Positions 42,875 through 50,454 of a DNA stretch of 64,000 bases are shown here, piece by piece; positions within the stretch are counted from its first letter, which is position 1, and each line of letters begins with the position of its first letter. The stretch is from JADZAI01 sp046348585 (lineage in GTDB: Bacteria > Pseudomonadota > Alphaproteobacteria > Micropepsales > Micropepsaceae): the NCBI GenBank assembly GCA_046348585.1, contig JAXMDZ010000007.1, positions 1 to 64,000 on the forward strand, in the 5' to 3' direction. A program made the translations under genes and the position numbers. The notes beneath the pieces are model-generated. The model was not told the DNA's origin. It was given only the letters and a program-made list of their open reading frames with translations, and did not search any database.

Positions 42875-42884
42875 CGGATATCCG
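42875..42884. promoter_or_regulatory. Operator candidate for the Lrp-type regulator
   Basis: The perfect palindrome CGGATATCCG lies midway in the divergent promoter region, flanked by near-repeats GGCGAATGATCCGG and CCGGCGAAATGACGG. Lrp/AsnC regulators bind such imperfect dyads next to their own gene. Confidence 0.4.
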
Positions 42885-42903
42885 GCGAAATGACGGAGCC
42901 GCC

Positions 42904-43329
42904 ATGGACGCCACCGACCACCGCCTGCTCGACCTCCTCGAGGCCGACGCCCGCACCAGCGTCACCGCGCTCGCCGCGCGGCTGAAGCTCGCCCGCTCCA
43001 CGGTGCAGGACCGCATCGCCCGGCTGGAGCGGAGCGGCGAGATTCGCGGCTACACGATCCGGCGCGGCGGCGCGGCCGGGCGGCGGCTGATCCGCGCCCA
43101 TGTCATGCTCAGCGTCGATCCCAAGGCGGCCGAGCGCGTCGTCGCCGACCTCAGGGCCCTGCCGGAGCTGAAGCGCCTCGTCACCATCTCCGGCGAGTTC
43201 GACCTGATCGCCGAAATCGCCGCCGACACGACCGAGCGCCTCGATACGCTGCTCGACCATATCGGCCGGCTGAAGGGCATCCAGCGCACGATGTCGTCCA
43301 TCGTGCTCAGCATGAAGGCCGAACGCTGA
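42904..43329 (+). CDS. Lrp/AsnC family transcriptional regulator
   Basis: This 141-residue regulator has an N-terminal HTH (LLDLLEADARTSVTALAARL, ARSTVQDRIARLERSGEI) and a RAM domain (HVMLSVDPKAAERVVADLRA). The ATG at 42904 has GGAG six bases upstream; a frame start at 42868 is less likely. It diverges from lysine 6-dehydrogenase and probably senses lysine or a breakdown product; Lrp/AsnC neighbours of lysine catabolism genes are common. Confidence 0.9.
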   Translation: MDATDHRLLDLLEADARTSVTALAARLKLARSTVQDRIARLERSGEIRGYTIRRGGAAGRRLIRAHVMLSVDPKAAERVVADLRALPELKRLVTISGEFDLIAEIAADTTERLDTLLDHIGRLKGIQRTMSSIVLSMKAER

Positions 43330-43427
43330 GCGCCTGAGGCGAACGGGCGCAGCGCCCGCCATGGACTTTGCGGCCGCCGCGCAACACAGTCGCGCCACGC
43401 GGCCGGTGCCGTTCGATGGAGACGATG

Positions 43428-43961
43428 ATGAAAGTGCTGACTGCCGCCGCCGCCGCCTTCGTTCTGGCCGGCGCCGCCTCCGCCGCCGACCCTTGCGCCC
43501 AGACGCGCAGCGCCAATGTGACCCTGCCGGACGAGCGCACGCTGATCGTCACTGCGACCGCCATCCCCGGCCCGGTCGCGCCGGAAGGCGGCGGCGACAA
43601 TTGCCGGCTGGCAACCGCCGTCCTGACGATCCATACGTCGGAGGGCATCTCGGTCTCGACCTATGCCGCGCCCGTCATCGCCGCCAGCTACGACCTCGGC
43701 CACACAGAAGCGGAGGTCACGGCGGCTCAGCTCGGCGCGTTCCTCGACGAATGGATCAAGGTCGACATCGCCTCCAGCGACACCGCGCCGGCGATGGACG
43801 CCGAGGGCGTGACGACGACCCTGTCGAAAGAAGACTTCGAGGCGATCAAGGCGTCGAAGGCGCCGATGGTCTGCTTCAAGGAAAGCGCCTTCGTCACGTC
43901 CTGCCTCGCGCCGGACAGCATCGGCTTCATCATCCCCTTCTTCGAACGCGAAGAGGCCTAG
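43428..43961 (+). CDS. Secreted hypothetical protein
   Basis: Start ATG 43428 (GGAG six bases upstream; ATGs at 43425 and 43416 are alternatives). The 177-residue product opens with a signal peptide (MKVLTAAAAAFVLAGAASAA, cleavage near ASA-AD) and contains four Cys (two near DPCAQTRS and GGDNCRLA, two near MVCFKESA and TSCLAPDS) that could form disulfides. No family is recognised. The following PhnA-domain gene begins 9 nt later, so the two are likely co-transcribed. Confidence 0.65.
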   Translation: MKVLTAAAAAFVLAGAASAADPCAQTRSANVTLPDERTLIVTATAIPGPVAPEGGGDNCRLATAVLTIHTSEGISVSTYAAPVIAASYDLGHTEAEVTAAQLGAFLDEWIKVDIASSDTAPAMDAEGVTTTLSKEDFEAIKASKAPMVCFKESAFVTSCLAPDSIGFIIPFFEREEA

Positions 43962-43970
43962 GCGCGCGCC

Positions 43971-44183
43971 ATGGACGTGAAAGACAGCAACGGCAACGTC
44001 CTCAAGGACGGCGACAGCGTCATGGTCGTCAAGGACCTGAAGGTGAAGGGTACCTCGGTGACGCTGAAGCGCGGCACTGTGGCCAAGAATATCCGCCTCA
44101 CCGACGATCCCGGCCAGATCGAGTGCAACGTCGAAAACGTGAAGGGCCTCGTCCTCAAGACCGAGTTCCTGAAGAAGGTCTAG
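43971..44183 (+). CDS. PhnA/YjdM C-terminal domain protein
   Basis: The 70-residue protein matches the PhnA C-terminal domain: VKDSNGNVLKDGDSVMVVKD, LKVKGTSVTLKRGTVAKNIR and LKTEFLKKV. The usual N-terminal zinc ribbon is missing, so only the SH3-like barrel remains. PhnA/YjdM proteins were linked to phosphonate use, but this is not their proven role. It probably shares a transcript with the preceding secreted protein. Confidence 0.8.
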   Translation: MDVKDSNGNVLKDGDSVMVVKDLKVKGTSVTLKRGTVAKNIRLTDDPGQIECNVENVKGLVLKTEFLKKV

Positions 44184-44202
44184 GGCAAGGGCCGGGGGGC
44201 CC

Positions 44203-44565
44203 TCAGCGCCCCTCGGCCGCGATCTCGTCCAGCCGGGCGCGCACCATGCGGCGCACCAGCTCGTCGGGCAGCGGATTTTCGGGCGTGAACTGCACCGCTC
44301 CGGCGCTCCATTGGCGCCCTTTCAAATCGGCCTCGAACCGCTTCAGCACCGCGCCCGAATGCGGGTAGTAGCCGCAATTCTTGCGCGCCGCATAGCCGGC
44401 GAAGACCTTCGATCCCGGCATGCGGAAGCCCGGCATGGCGTAGGAGATGACCTCCTCCGCGCCCGGCGCCTCGGCGCGGATCACCTGGCGCAGATGTTCA
44501 AGACAGGCGCGCTGCGCCGGCGTCACCGTGGCGAGATAGGCGTCATGCGTTTCGGGTTTCGTCAT
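44203..44565 (-). CDS. DUF1801 domain-containing protein
   Basis: The 120-residue protein has THDAYLATVTPAQRACLEHL at the start, EEVISYAMPGFRMPGSKVFA and NCGYYPHSGAVLKRFEADLK, typical of the DUF1801/YdhG-like family (SCP-like fold). Function is unknown; some relatives are linked to iron or stress. The ATG at 44565 is in frame and gives a family-like length. Confidence 0.8.
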   Translation of the reverse strand: MTKPETHDAYLATVTPAQRACLEHLRQVIRAEAPGAEEVISYAMPGFRMPGSKVFAGYAARKNCGYYPHSGAVLKRFEADLKGRQWSAGAVQFTPENPLPDELVRRMVRARLDEIAAEGR

Positions 44566-44593
44566 CGCCCGGTCCCGTGTCCTGCTCCCGGCC

Positions 44594-45055
44594 CTAGTCC
44601 TCGACCGTCCAGAGCGCGCTCTGCCATCCCGCCGCGACCCGCGTGCAGGCGACCGGCCCGCGCTCGATGTTGAGGTAGCAGTTCTTCCAGCGATTGCGCA
44701 GGCGGAAGGACTTGCCCGAAGCCGCCTCGCCGCTCCACTGCGCACTGTGCCAGCCGCGCTGCACGTCGGTCGAGCACTCCACCTTGCCGCGCTCGATATG
44801 CAGATAGCACCCGGTCCAGCGGTTCTGGATCCAGGCATAGCCGTTCGGCGCGTCGATGAAGATCCATTGGGCGCTCTGCCACCCGTCCATGACGTCGGTG
44901 GCCGTCACATAGCCCGGCTCGATGTTGAGAAAGGCGTCCTGCCGCCAGACATTGCGGATCCACAGGAACTGGGCGGCCGCCGCGCACGATGCGCCGGCCC
45001 AGGCGGCGGCGAGAAGGGCCGCCAGCGCGAGGCGCGCCACGCCGCGCCCGCTCAC
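44594..45055 (-). CDS. Secreted three-repeat protein (beta-trefoil-like)
   Basis: The GTG at 45055 overlaps the stop of the upstream gene by 4 nt. The 153-residue product has a signal peptide followed by three near-equal repeats of about 40 residues, each with Arg-x-x-W near its start, a Leu-x-Ile-Glu core, and GWxSAxW at the end (IRNVWRQDAFLNIEPG, IQNRWTGCYLHIERG, LRNRWKNCYLNIERG). The threefold pattern suggests a beta-trefoil, ricin-like lectin fold. Repeats 2 and 3 each have two Cys that may pair. It lies last in a run of three secreted-protein genes. Confidence 0.65.
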   Translation of the reverse strand: MSGRGVARLALAALLAAAWAGASCAAAAQFLWIRNVWRQDAFLNIEPGYVTATDVMDGWQSAQWIFIDAPNGYAWIQNRWTGCYLHIERGKVECSTDVQRGWHSAQWSGEAASGKSFRLRNRWKNCYLNIERGPVACTRVAAGWQSALWTVED

Positions 45056-45465
45056 TTGCCGCGCGCCCAGATCTTGTCGCCGTTCAGCAGATTGCCGTCC
45101 GCCAGCACCTTCATCGTCCATTCGGGGGCGGTGTCGTCCTTGTTGCGGCCGAGCGCGATCTCGATCGCGCCGTCGGCGGCGATCCGGGCGAACCACACAC
45201 CGCCGCCATAGGCCGAGATCGGCGGCACGCCGCCGGCTTCGGCGTTGATGAAGTTCTCGAAGGTGAGGTCGGGCTTGAGGATGACGCTCTGGGTCGTCTT
45301 GCGCCCGTTCTCGCCGGTCTCGACGATGAGATATCCGCCCGCCAGCGACTTCGCCGCCATCTCGCTCAATGTCATGAGCGGCGGCGTCTCCCTGGGCATC
45401 TCCGCCGCCATGGCCGGCGGCGCAGACAGGAGGACGCAGAGCGCCGCCAACCGGATGATCTTCAT
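45052..45465 (-). CDS. Secreted hypothetical protein
   Basis: The 137-residue protein has a clear signal peptide (MKIIRLAALCVLLSAPPAMA, cleavage after AMA) and a beta-rich mature part (GGYLIVETGENGRKTTQSVI, DGAIEIALGRNKDDTAPEWT). No family recognised. It sits between two other secreted-protein genes, overlapping the downstream one by 4 nt and 15 nt after the upstream one. Confidence 0.6.
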   Translation of the reverse strand: MKIIRLAALCVLLSAPPAMAAEMPRETPPLMTLSEMAAKSLAGGYLIVETGENGRKTTQSVILKPDLTFENFINAEAGGVPPISAYGGGVWFARIAADGAIEIALGRNKDDTAPEWTMKVLADGNLLNGDKIWARGK

Positions 45466-45480
45466 CGCTCTTCCCCTTCG

Positions 45481-46053
45481 CTAGCGCGTCGCGCGCCGTC
45501 CGATGACCGATACGCTGTCGTCCGCCGCCAGCACCAGACAGGTATCGAATCCGGGGGCGTCGGCATAGCAGAAGAGCGGCCGGGCCGAGGCGCGCAGCGC
45601 CTCATAGGCGGCGCGGCCGGTTTCCGGCATCGGCTCGAAGCCCTCCGGCCCCGCCGCGCCCTCCGCCCAGACCGGCAGGTCCGATGCGGTGGACGGCTTG
45701 GTTCCGCCCTGCGCGATCCAGGCCTGAAGCTCGGTCTCCATTTCGCGCCCGCCCGGCACGCCATAGAGCACGCGGATCGCGGCGGCGGCGCTCGGCGGAC
45801 GCTCCCACAGCGCCCGCCCGGTCGGCGCGACCAGGGCCAGCGTCAGCGCCGCCTCGGCGCAGGCCTCGCCCTCGGTCGCGGCCTGCGCGCGATAGCCCTC
45901 GCCCGCCGCCGGCCAGGGCGCGACCGCCTCGGCGTTGCAGCCGTCGGGCAGCGGATAGCCGGGCGGCGGACCCTCGGGCGCGGCGTCGGCCCGCGCGCCT
46001 GGCGCGAACGCCAGGCCGAGCGCGGCCGCCATGATCAGTCTCGTCGGACGCAT
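45481..46053 (-). CDS. Secreted hypothetical protein
   Basis: The 190-residue protein begins with a signal peptide (LIMAAALGLAFAPGARA) and a Pro-rich segment (APEGPPPGYPLPDGCNAEAV). Four Cys are spread along the mature part. No family is recognised. It is first in the three-gene run of secreted proteins and would be co-transcribed with them. Confidence 0.6.
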   Translation of the reverse strand: MRPTRLIMAAALGLAFAPGARADAAPEGPPPGYPLPDGCNAEAVAPWPAAGEGYRAQAATEGEACAEAALTLALVAPTGRALWERPPSAAAAIRVLYGVPGGREMETELQAWIAQGGTKPSTASDLPVWAEGAAGPEGFEPMPETGRAAYEALRASARPLFCYADAPGFDTCLVLAADDSVSVIGRRATR

Positions 46054-46156
46054 CGTTCAGCTCCCGGATGATCGGCTGGGCCCATGCCCGCACTCGCCCG
46101 AGGATCATGCCGGCGGCAATGCGGCATATTTGCGTGCGCCGCCGGGGGGCCGGCCG

Positions 46157-47374
46157 TCAGACGCCGCCGGCCCCGATCTCGCGCACCTTGAAACCCGCGC
46201 CCCGGACATGGGCGATGACGTCGCGGGCGTGGTCGGGATCGCGCGCCTCGGCCGAAATGCGCAGCTCGGCGACCTTGGCCGGCATGTGGGTCAGCATCCG
46301 GTTGTGGAAGACCTCCAGGATATTGCCGCCGCCCTCGCCGACCAGCGTCGCGATCCGCGCCAGCACGCCCGGCCGGTCCTCGATCTCCACCGCGAAATGC
46401 AGGATGCGGCCCTCGCGCGACAACTCGCGCAGGATCACGTTCGACAGCAGCCGCGGATCGATATTGCCGCCGCACAGCACCAGCCCGACCTTCTTGCCCT
46501 TGAAGAGTTCGGGCCGGGTCAGCAGCGCCGCGAGGCCCGCCGCGCCCGCCCCCTCGACCACCGTCTTCTCGATGTTGAGCAGCAGCGCGATCGAGCGTTC
46601 GATCATCTCCTCCTCGACAAGCACGATGTCGTCCACCAGCGCCTTGACGATGGGCAGGCAGCGTTCGCCCATCACCCGCACCGCGATGCCCTCGGCGATG
46701 GTCTGCCCGCCCGCCGGCTCCTCCTCGTCCTTGAAGGCATTGTACATGCCCGGATAGAGCTCGGTCTCGACGCCGTAGATCTTGATCGAGGGCTTCACGC
46801 CCTTCGCCGCCGTGGCGATCCCGGCGATCAGCCCGCCGCCGCCGATGGGCACGATCAGCGCATCGAGATCGGGCCGGTCCTCCAGCATCTCCAGGCCGAT
46901 CGTCCCCTGCCCGGCGATGATCTTGTCGTCGTCGTAGGGGTGGACGAAGACGAGGTTCTCCTTCTCGGCGAGCGCATGGGCGAGCGCGCTCGCCCCGCTC
47001 AGGCCCTCGCCGTCCACGATCACCCGCGCGCCGTGCTCCTTGGTCTGGTTGATCTTCACGAACGGCGTGCCGATGGGCATGACGATGGTCGCCGGAATGC
47101 CCAGCTTCGCCGCGTGATAGGCGACGCCCTGCGCGTGATTGCCGGCGCTCATCGCGATGACGCCGCGCTTGCGCTCCTCTTCGGTGAGGCTGGAGAGCTT
47201 GTTCAGCGCCCCGCGCTCCTTGAACGAGGCGGTGAACTGGAGGTTCTCGAACTTCAGGAACACTTCCGCGCCGGTGATGTCGGACAGCGTGCGCGCGCGG
47301 TTGAACGGCGTGCGCGAGACGCGGCCTTCGATCAGGCGCTGGGCCGCGCGGATATCCTCAAGCGTGACGGTCAT
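46157..47374 (-). CDS. ilvA: Threonine ammonia-lyase
   Basis: The 405-residue PLP enzyme has the Schiff-base Lys at residue 52 in TASFKERGALNKL, SAGNHAQGVAYHAAKLGIPA (PLP phosphate region) and IVPIGGGGLIAGIATA. A C-terminal ACT domain (HFAVEIEDRPGVLARIATLV) is present. It deaminates threonine to 2-oxobutyrate for isoleucine or catabolism. The single ACT domain and length fit the catabolic-type or alphaproteobacterial IlvA/TdcB group. Confidence 0.92.
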   Translation of the reverse strand: MTVTLEDIRAAQRLIEGRVSRTPFNRARTLSDITGAEVFLKFENLQFTASFKERGALNKLSSLTEEERKRGVIAMSAGNHAQGVAYHAAKLGIPATIVMPIGTPFVKINQTKEHGARVIVDGEGLSGASALAHALAEKENLVFVHPYDDDKIIAGQGTIGLEMLEDRPDLDALIVPIGGGGLIAGIATAAKGVKPSIKIYGVETELYPGMYNAFKDEEEPAGGQTIAEGIAVRVMGERCLPIVKALVDDIVLVEEEMIERSIALLLNIEKTVVEGAGAAGLAALLTRPELFKGKKVGLVLCGGNIDPRLLSNVILRELSREGRILHFAVEIEDRPGVLARIATLVGEGGGNILEVFHNRMLTHMPAKVAELRISAEARDPDHARDVIAHVRGAGFKVREIGAGGV

Positions 47375-47550
47375 GGACGGGCACCCGGCGCCGGACAGCG
47401 GCGCATTGACCCTGCGGTATCGCCCCCGCGCCCGGCGATCAAGGGCGGCGGGGCGGGACGTTTGACAGGCGGGCGAAACCGCCCTACCCGGCCCGGCTCT
47501 GGCGGGCGAAGGCGCCGCGCCGTTCCCCTCCCGGCCTGGAGTGCGACCCC

Positions 47551-48111
47551 TTGGAAGCGATCTGGATTTCGACCGGCCTCGTCGCCCTCGCGGAGATCGG
47601 CGACAAGACCCAGCTTCTCGCCATCGTGCTGGCGGCGCGCTTCCGCAAGCCGGTGCCGATCGTCCTCGGCATCCTCGCCGCGACCCTCGCCAACCACGCG
47701 CTCGCCGCCGGCTTCGGCTATCTCATCGCGCAATGGCTGACCGGCCAGGCCTTTCAGATCGGCGTCGCCGTCGCCTTCATCGCCATGGCCGCCTGGACGC
47801 TGGTCCCCGACAAGGCCGATGACGAGGCCGCCGAGCGGGGCGCGGGCGGCGTTTTCCTCACCACTCTCGTCGCCTTCTTCATCGTCGAGATCGGCGACAA
47901 GACCCAGATCGCGACCTCGCTGCTGGCGGCGCGCTTCAACGAGGTGCTGCTGGTCACCATCGGCACGACGCTCGGCATGATGCTCGCCAACGTGCCCGCG
48001 GTGCTGTTCGGCGAGGCGATCACGAGGGCGGTGCCGCTCCATGTCGTCCGCCTGATCGCCGCCCTGATCTTCCTCGGCCTCGGCCTCTGGATCCTGATCG
48101 CCGCCCTCTGA
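47551..48111 (+). CDS. GDT1/TMEM165 family manganese/calcium exporter-like protein
   Basis: This 186-residue protein has two E-x-G-D-K-T motifs, LAEIGDKTQLLAIVLAARF (near residue 14) and IVEIGDKTQIATSLLAARF (near residue 109), each within a set of three membrane helices, so it is an internal duplication. The family moves Mn2+ or Ca2+. The TTG start at 47551 has GGAG about 10 nt upstream. No yybP-ykoY-like riboswitch core was seen in the 176-bp leader, which is very GC-rich. Confidence 0.85.
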   Translation: MEAIWISTGLVALAEIGDKTQLLAIVLAARFRKPVPIVLGILAATLANHALAAGFGYLIAQWLTGQAFQIGVAVAFIAMAAWTLVPDKADDEAAERGAGGVFLTTLVAFFIVEIGDKTQIATSLLAARFNEVLLVTIGTTLGMMLANVPAVLFGEAITRAVPLHVVRLIAALIFLGLGLWILIAAL

Positions 48112-48131
48112 CCGCCGCCGCCGGTGCCAAA

Positions 48132-48148
48132 TGATGTCTAGTACATCA
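48132..48148. promoter_or_regulatory. Operator candidate upstream of the XRE regulator
   Basis: TGATGT-CTAGT-ACATCA is a perfect 6-bp inverted repeat in an unusually AT-rich stretch (48130-48200). A second, degraded copy (AATGTTCTGGACCTTA) follows. It is a likely autoregulatory site. Confidence 0.4.
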
Positions 48149-48200
48149 CCAATAATGTTCTGGACCTTATATTAGCCGTCTGATATATGGATTTCCGACG

Positions 48201-48473
48201 ATGATGACCGCCGCCCAGATGCGCGCCGCGCGCGCCCTGCTCGGGATCGACCAGCGTCAGCTGGCCGAGCTTGCCGGCGTTTCGCTGCCCACCATCCAGC
48301 GGATGGAGGCGAGCGAGGGCAATGTGCGCGGCGTGGTCGACACGCTCACCCGGGTGATCGAGGCCTTCGAGCGCGCCGGGGTCGAACTGATCGGGGAGAA
48401 CGCCGTCAGCCGCGAAGGCGGCCGCGGCGTCCGTCTGAAGGCCCCCGGGCCGGGCGGTCCGCCGAGGGAGTGA
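48201..48473 (+). CDS. XRE family HTH transcriptional regulator
   Basis: The 90-residue protein is a single Cro/C1-type HTH: AAQMRAARALLGIDQRQLAE, LAGVSLPTIQRMEASEG, then a short helical tail RVIEAFERAGVELIG. This compact form is common in alphaproteobacteria. It starts from an AT-rich promoter region. The SulP gene follows 34 nt downstream, so it may control that transporter or only itself. Confidence 0.85.
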   Translation: MMTAAQMRAARALLGIDQRQLAELAGVSLPTIQRMEASEGNVRGVVDTLTRVIEAFERAGVELIGENAVSREGGRGVRLKAPGPGGPPRE

Positions 48474-48507
48474 GGTCCTCGCCGCGGACGCCGGAGTACG
48501 CCAAGCG

Positions 48508-50247
48508 ATGGTTGCCAGAGCCGCACGACCGAGCTTCGCCGAGCTGTTCACGCCCAAGCTCGTCACCACCCTGCGCGAGGGCTACGCCGCCGCCGATCTC
48601 AAGGCCGACGCGATCGCCGGCCTCACCGTCGCCATCGTCGCCCTGCCGCTCTCGATGGCGATCGCCATCGCCTCGGGCGTTCCGCCGGAACGGGGCCTCT
48701 ACGCCGCCATCGTCGGCGGCTTCCTGGTCTCCGCGCTCGGCGGCAGCCGCTTCCAGATCGGCGGACCGGCGGGCGCCTTCATCGTGCTCGTCGCCGCGAC
48801 CGTCCATCAGTTCGGCATCGACGGCCTGATCCTCGCGACCTTCATGTCGGGGATCATTCTTCTCGCCATCGGCCTGATGCGGCTCGGGGCCTTCATCAAA
48901 TACATCCCCTATCCGGTGACCGTCGGCTTCACGGCCGGCATCGCCGTCATCATCTTCGCCAGCCAGCTGCGCGACCTTCTGGGCCTGACGCTCGCCGGGC
49001 CGGAGCCGGGGCCGATCCTGCCCAAGCTCCAGGCCCTCGCGGCGGCGCTGCCGACCCTCAACCCGGCCGCCGCCGGGGTGGCGCTCGCGACGATCGCGAT
49101 CATCGTGGGGCTGCGCCGCTATCGTCCGAAATGGCCGGTCTTCCTCATCGCGATCGCCGCCGTCACCGCCGTGTCGGCGCTGGCCGGCCTGCCGGTCGAG
49201 ACCATCGGCTCGCGCTTCGGCGGCATTCCGCACACCTTGCCCCTGCCCGGCCTTCCGGAGATCACGCTGGAACGGCTCGCCGCGCTGCTGCCGAGCGCCG
49301 TCTCCTTCGCGCTGCTGGGCGGCATCGAGAGCCTTCTTTCGGCCGTCGTCGCCGATTCCATGAGCGGCCGGCGGCACCGCTCCAACGCCGAGCTGGTGGC
49401 GCAGGGCATCGCCAATATGGGCTCGGCCCTGTTCGGCGGCTTCTGCGTCACCGGCACCATCGCCCGCACCGCCGCCAATGTGCGGGCCGGCGCGCGCGGA
49501 CCCGTCTCGGGGATGCTGCACGCGCTCTTTCTGCTCGCCTTCATGGCGGTCGCCGCGCCGCTCGCCGCCTATATCCCGCTCGCCGCGCTCGCCGGCCTGC
49601 TGGCGACGGTCGCCTGGAACATGGCCGAGAAGCACGAATTCGCCACCCTGCTGCGCGCCTCGCGCGGCGACGCGGTGGTGCTGCTGGCGACCTTCCTGCT
49701 GGTCGTCTTCCGCGACCTCACCGAAGGCATCCTCGTCGGCTTCGGCCTCGGCGCGCTGCTCTTCCTGCACCGCATGGCCGAGGCCGTCGAGGTGGACCGG
49801 CCGGGACCGCAGGACATGGAAGATATCGCCGACACGGCCGAGGGCCGCGAGCGCACGCCCTACGACGCGGCGCTCGCCTCCGACCCGGACATCGTCGTCT
49901 ATCGCATCTCGGGCGCCTTCTTCTTCGGCGCGGCCGGGGCCGTCGCCGCCGCGCTCGACCGGATCGGCGCGCATCCCAAGGCGTATGTGATCGACTTCTC
50001 GGCGGTGCCGATCATCGACTCGACCGCCGCCGCCACCATGGAAGGTTTCGCCCGCAAGGCGGCGCGCCAGCCGGCGGCCGTGGTGATCGCCGGGGCGCGC
50101 CCGGCCGTCCGCCGCGCCCTGCTGCTGCACGGCGTCCGCCCGCCGCAGGTGCGCTTCCGGGCGAACGTCGCCGACGCGATGGCCGCCCTGCGCGGCGAGG
50201 ACGCCGCCGCCGGGAAGGGCGACGCGCCGCAGGCGCCGGGTCGGTAG
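48508..50247 (+). CDS. SulP/SLC26 family anion transporter
   Basis: The 579-residue protein has 10-14 hydrophobic helices (AIAGLTVAIVALPLSMAIAI, FQIGGPAGAFIVLVAATVH, YIPYPVTVGFTAGIAVIIFA and others) and a C-terminal STAS domain (YVIDFSAVPIIDSTAAATME). SulP proteins transport sulfate, bicarbonate or other anions. The start ATG at 48508 gives a family-like N-terminus. The ion cannot be told from sequence. Confidence 0.9.
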   Translation: MVARAARPSFAELFTPKLVTTLREGYAAADLKADAIAGLTVAIVALPLSMAIAIASGVPPERGLYAAIVGGFLVSALGGSRFQIGGPAGAFIVLVAATVHQFGIDGLILATFMSGIILLAIGLMRLGAFIKYIPYPVTVGFTAGIAVIIFASQLRDLLGLTLAGPEPGPILPKLQALAAALPTLNPAAAGVALATIAIIVGLRRYRPKWPVFLIAIAAVTAVSALAGLPVETIGSRFGGIPHTLPLPGLPEITLERLAALLPSAVSFALLGGIESLLSAVVADSMSGRRHRSNAELVAQGIANMGSALFGGFCVTGTIARTAANVRAGARGPVSGMLHALFLLAFMAVAAPLAAYIPLAALAGLLATVAWNMAEKHEFATLLRASRGDAVVLLATFLLVVFRDLTEGILVGFGLGALLFLHRMAEAVEVDRPGPQDMEDIADTAEGRERTPYDAALASDPDIVVYRISGAFFFGAAGAVAAALDRIGAHPKAYVIDFSAVPIIDSTAAATMEGFARKAARQPAAVVIAGARPAVRRALLLHGVRPPQVRFRANVADAMAALRGEDAAAGKGDAPQAPGR

Positions 50248-50254
50248 GGAGAAG

Positions 50255-50329
50255 TGGTAGCAGCGGACGGATTTGAACCGCCGACCAAGGGATTATGATT
50301 CCCCTGCTCTACCGCTGAGCTACGCTGCC
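50255..50329 (-). tRNA. tRNA-Met(CAT), elongator type
   Basis: On the minus strand a complete 75-nt cloverleaf folds with acceptor GGCAGCG/CGCTGCT (G-T at position 1-72), D-stem GCTC/GAGC, anticodon arm GGGGA-ATCATAA-TCCCT (anticodon CAT), T-arm GGCGG-TTCAAAT-CCGTC, and an encoded ACCA end. The anticodon arm matches elongator tRNA-Met; the Ile2 (lysidine) type usually has a different stem. It starts 8 nt after the SulP stop on the opposite strand. Confidence 0.9.
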
Positions 50330-50409
50330 ACGCGGGTCGCGGCTCATAAATCCACCGAGCCTCCATTGTCAAGCAATGACGCGCGGTTATGGCCGTCCGC
50401 AAAGAAAGA

Positions 50410-50433
50410 ACCGGCCGCCTTTCGGCGGCCGGT
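50410..50433 (-). terminator. Terminator of the TonB-dependent receptor
   Basis: A 10-bp stem (ACCGGCCGCC / GGCGGCCGGT, loop TTTC on plus) is followed on the minus strand by TTCTTTCTTT, about 20 nt past the receptor stop. Confidence 0.8.
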
Positions 50434-50454
50434 CCCCATCCGCAACGCTTCGCC

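Noticed and set aside
47375..47550. Possible manganese riboswitch before the GDT1-type gene
   Set aside because: No yybP-ykoY-like core sequence could be found in the 176-bp leader.
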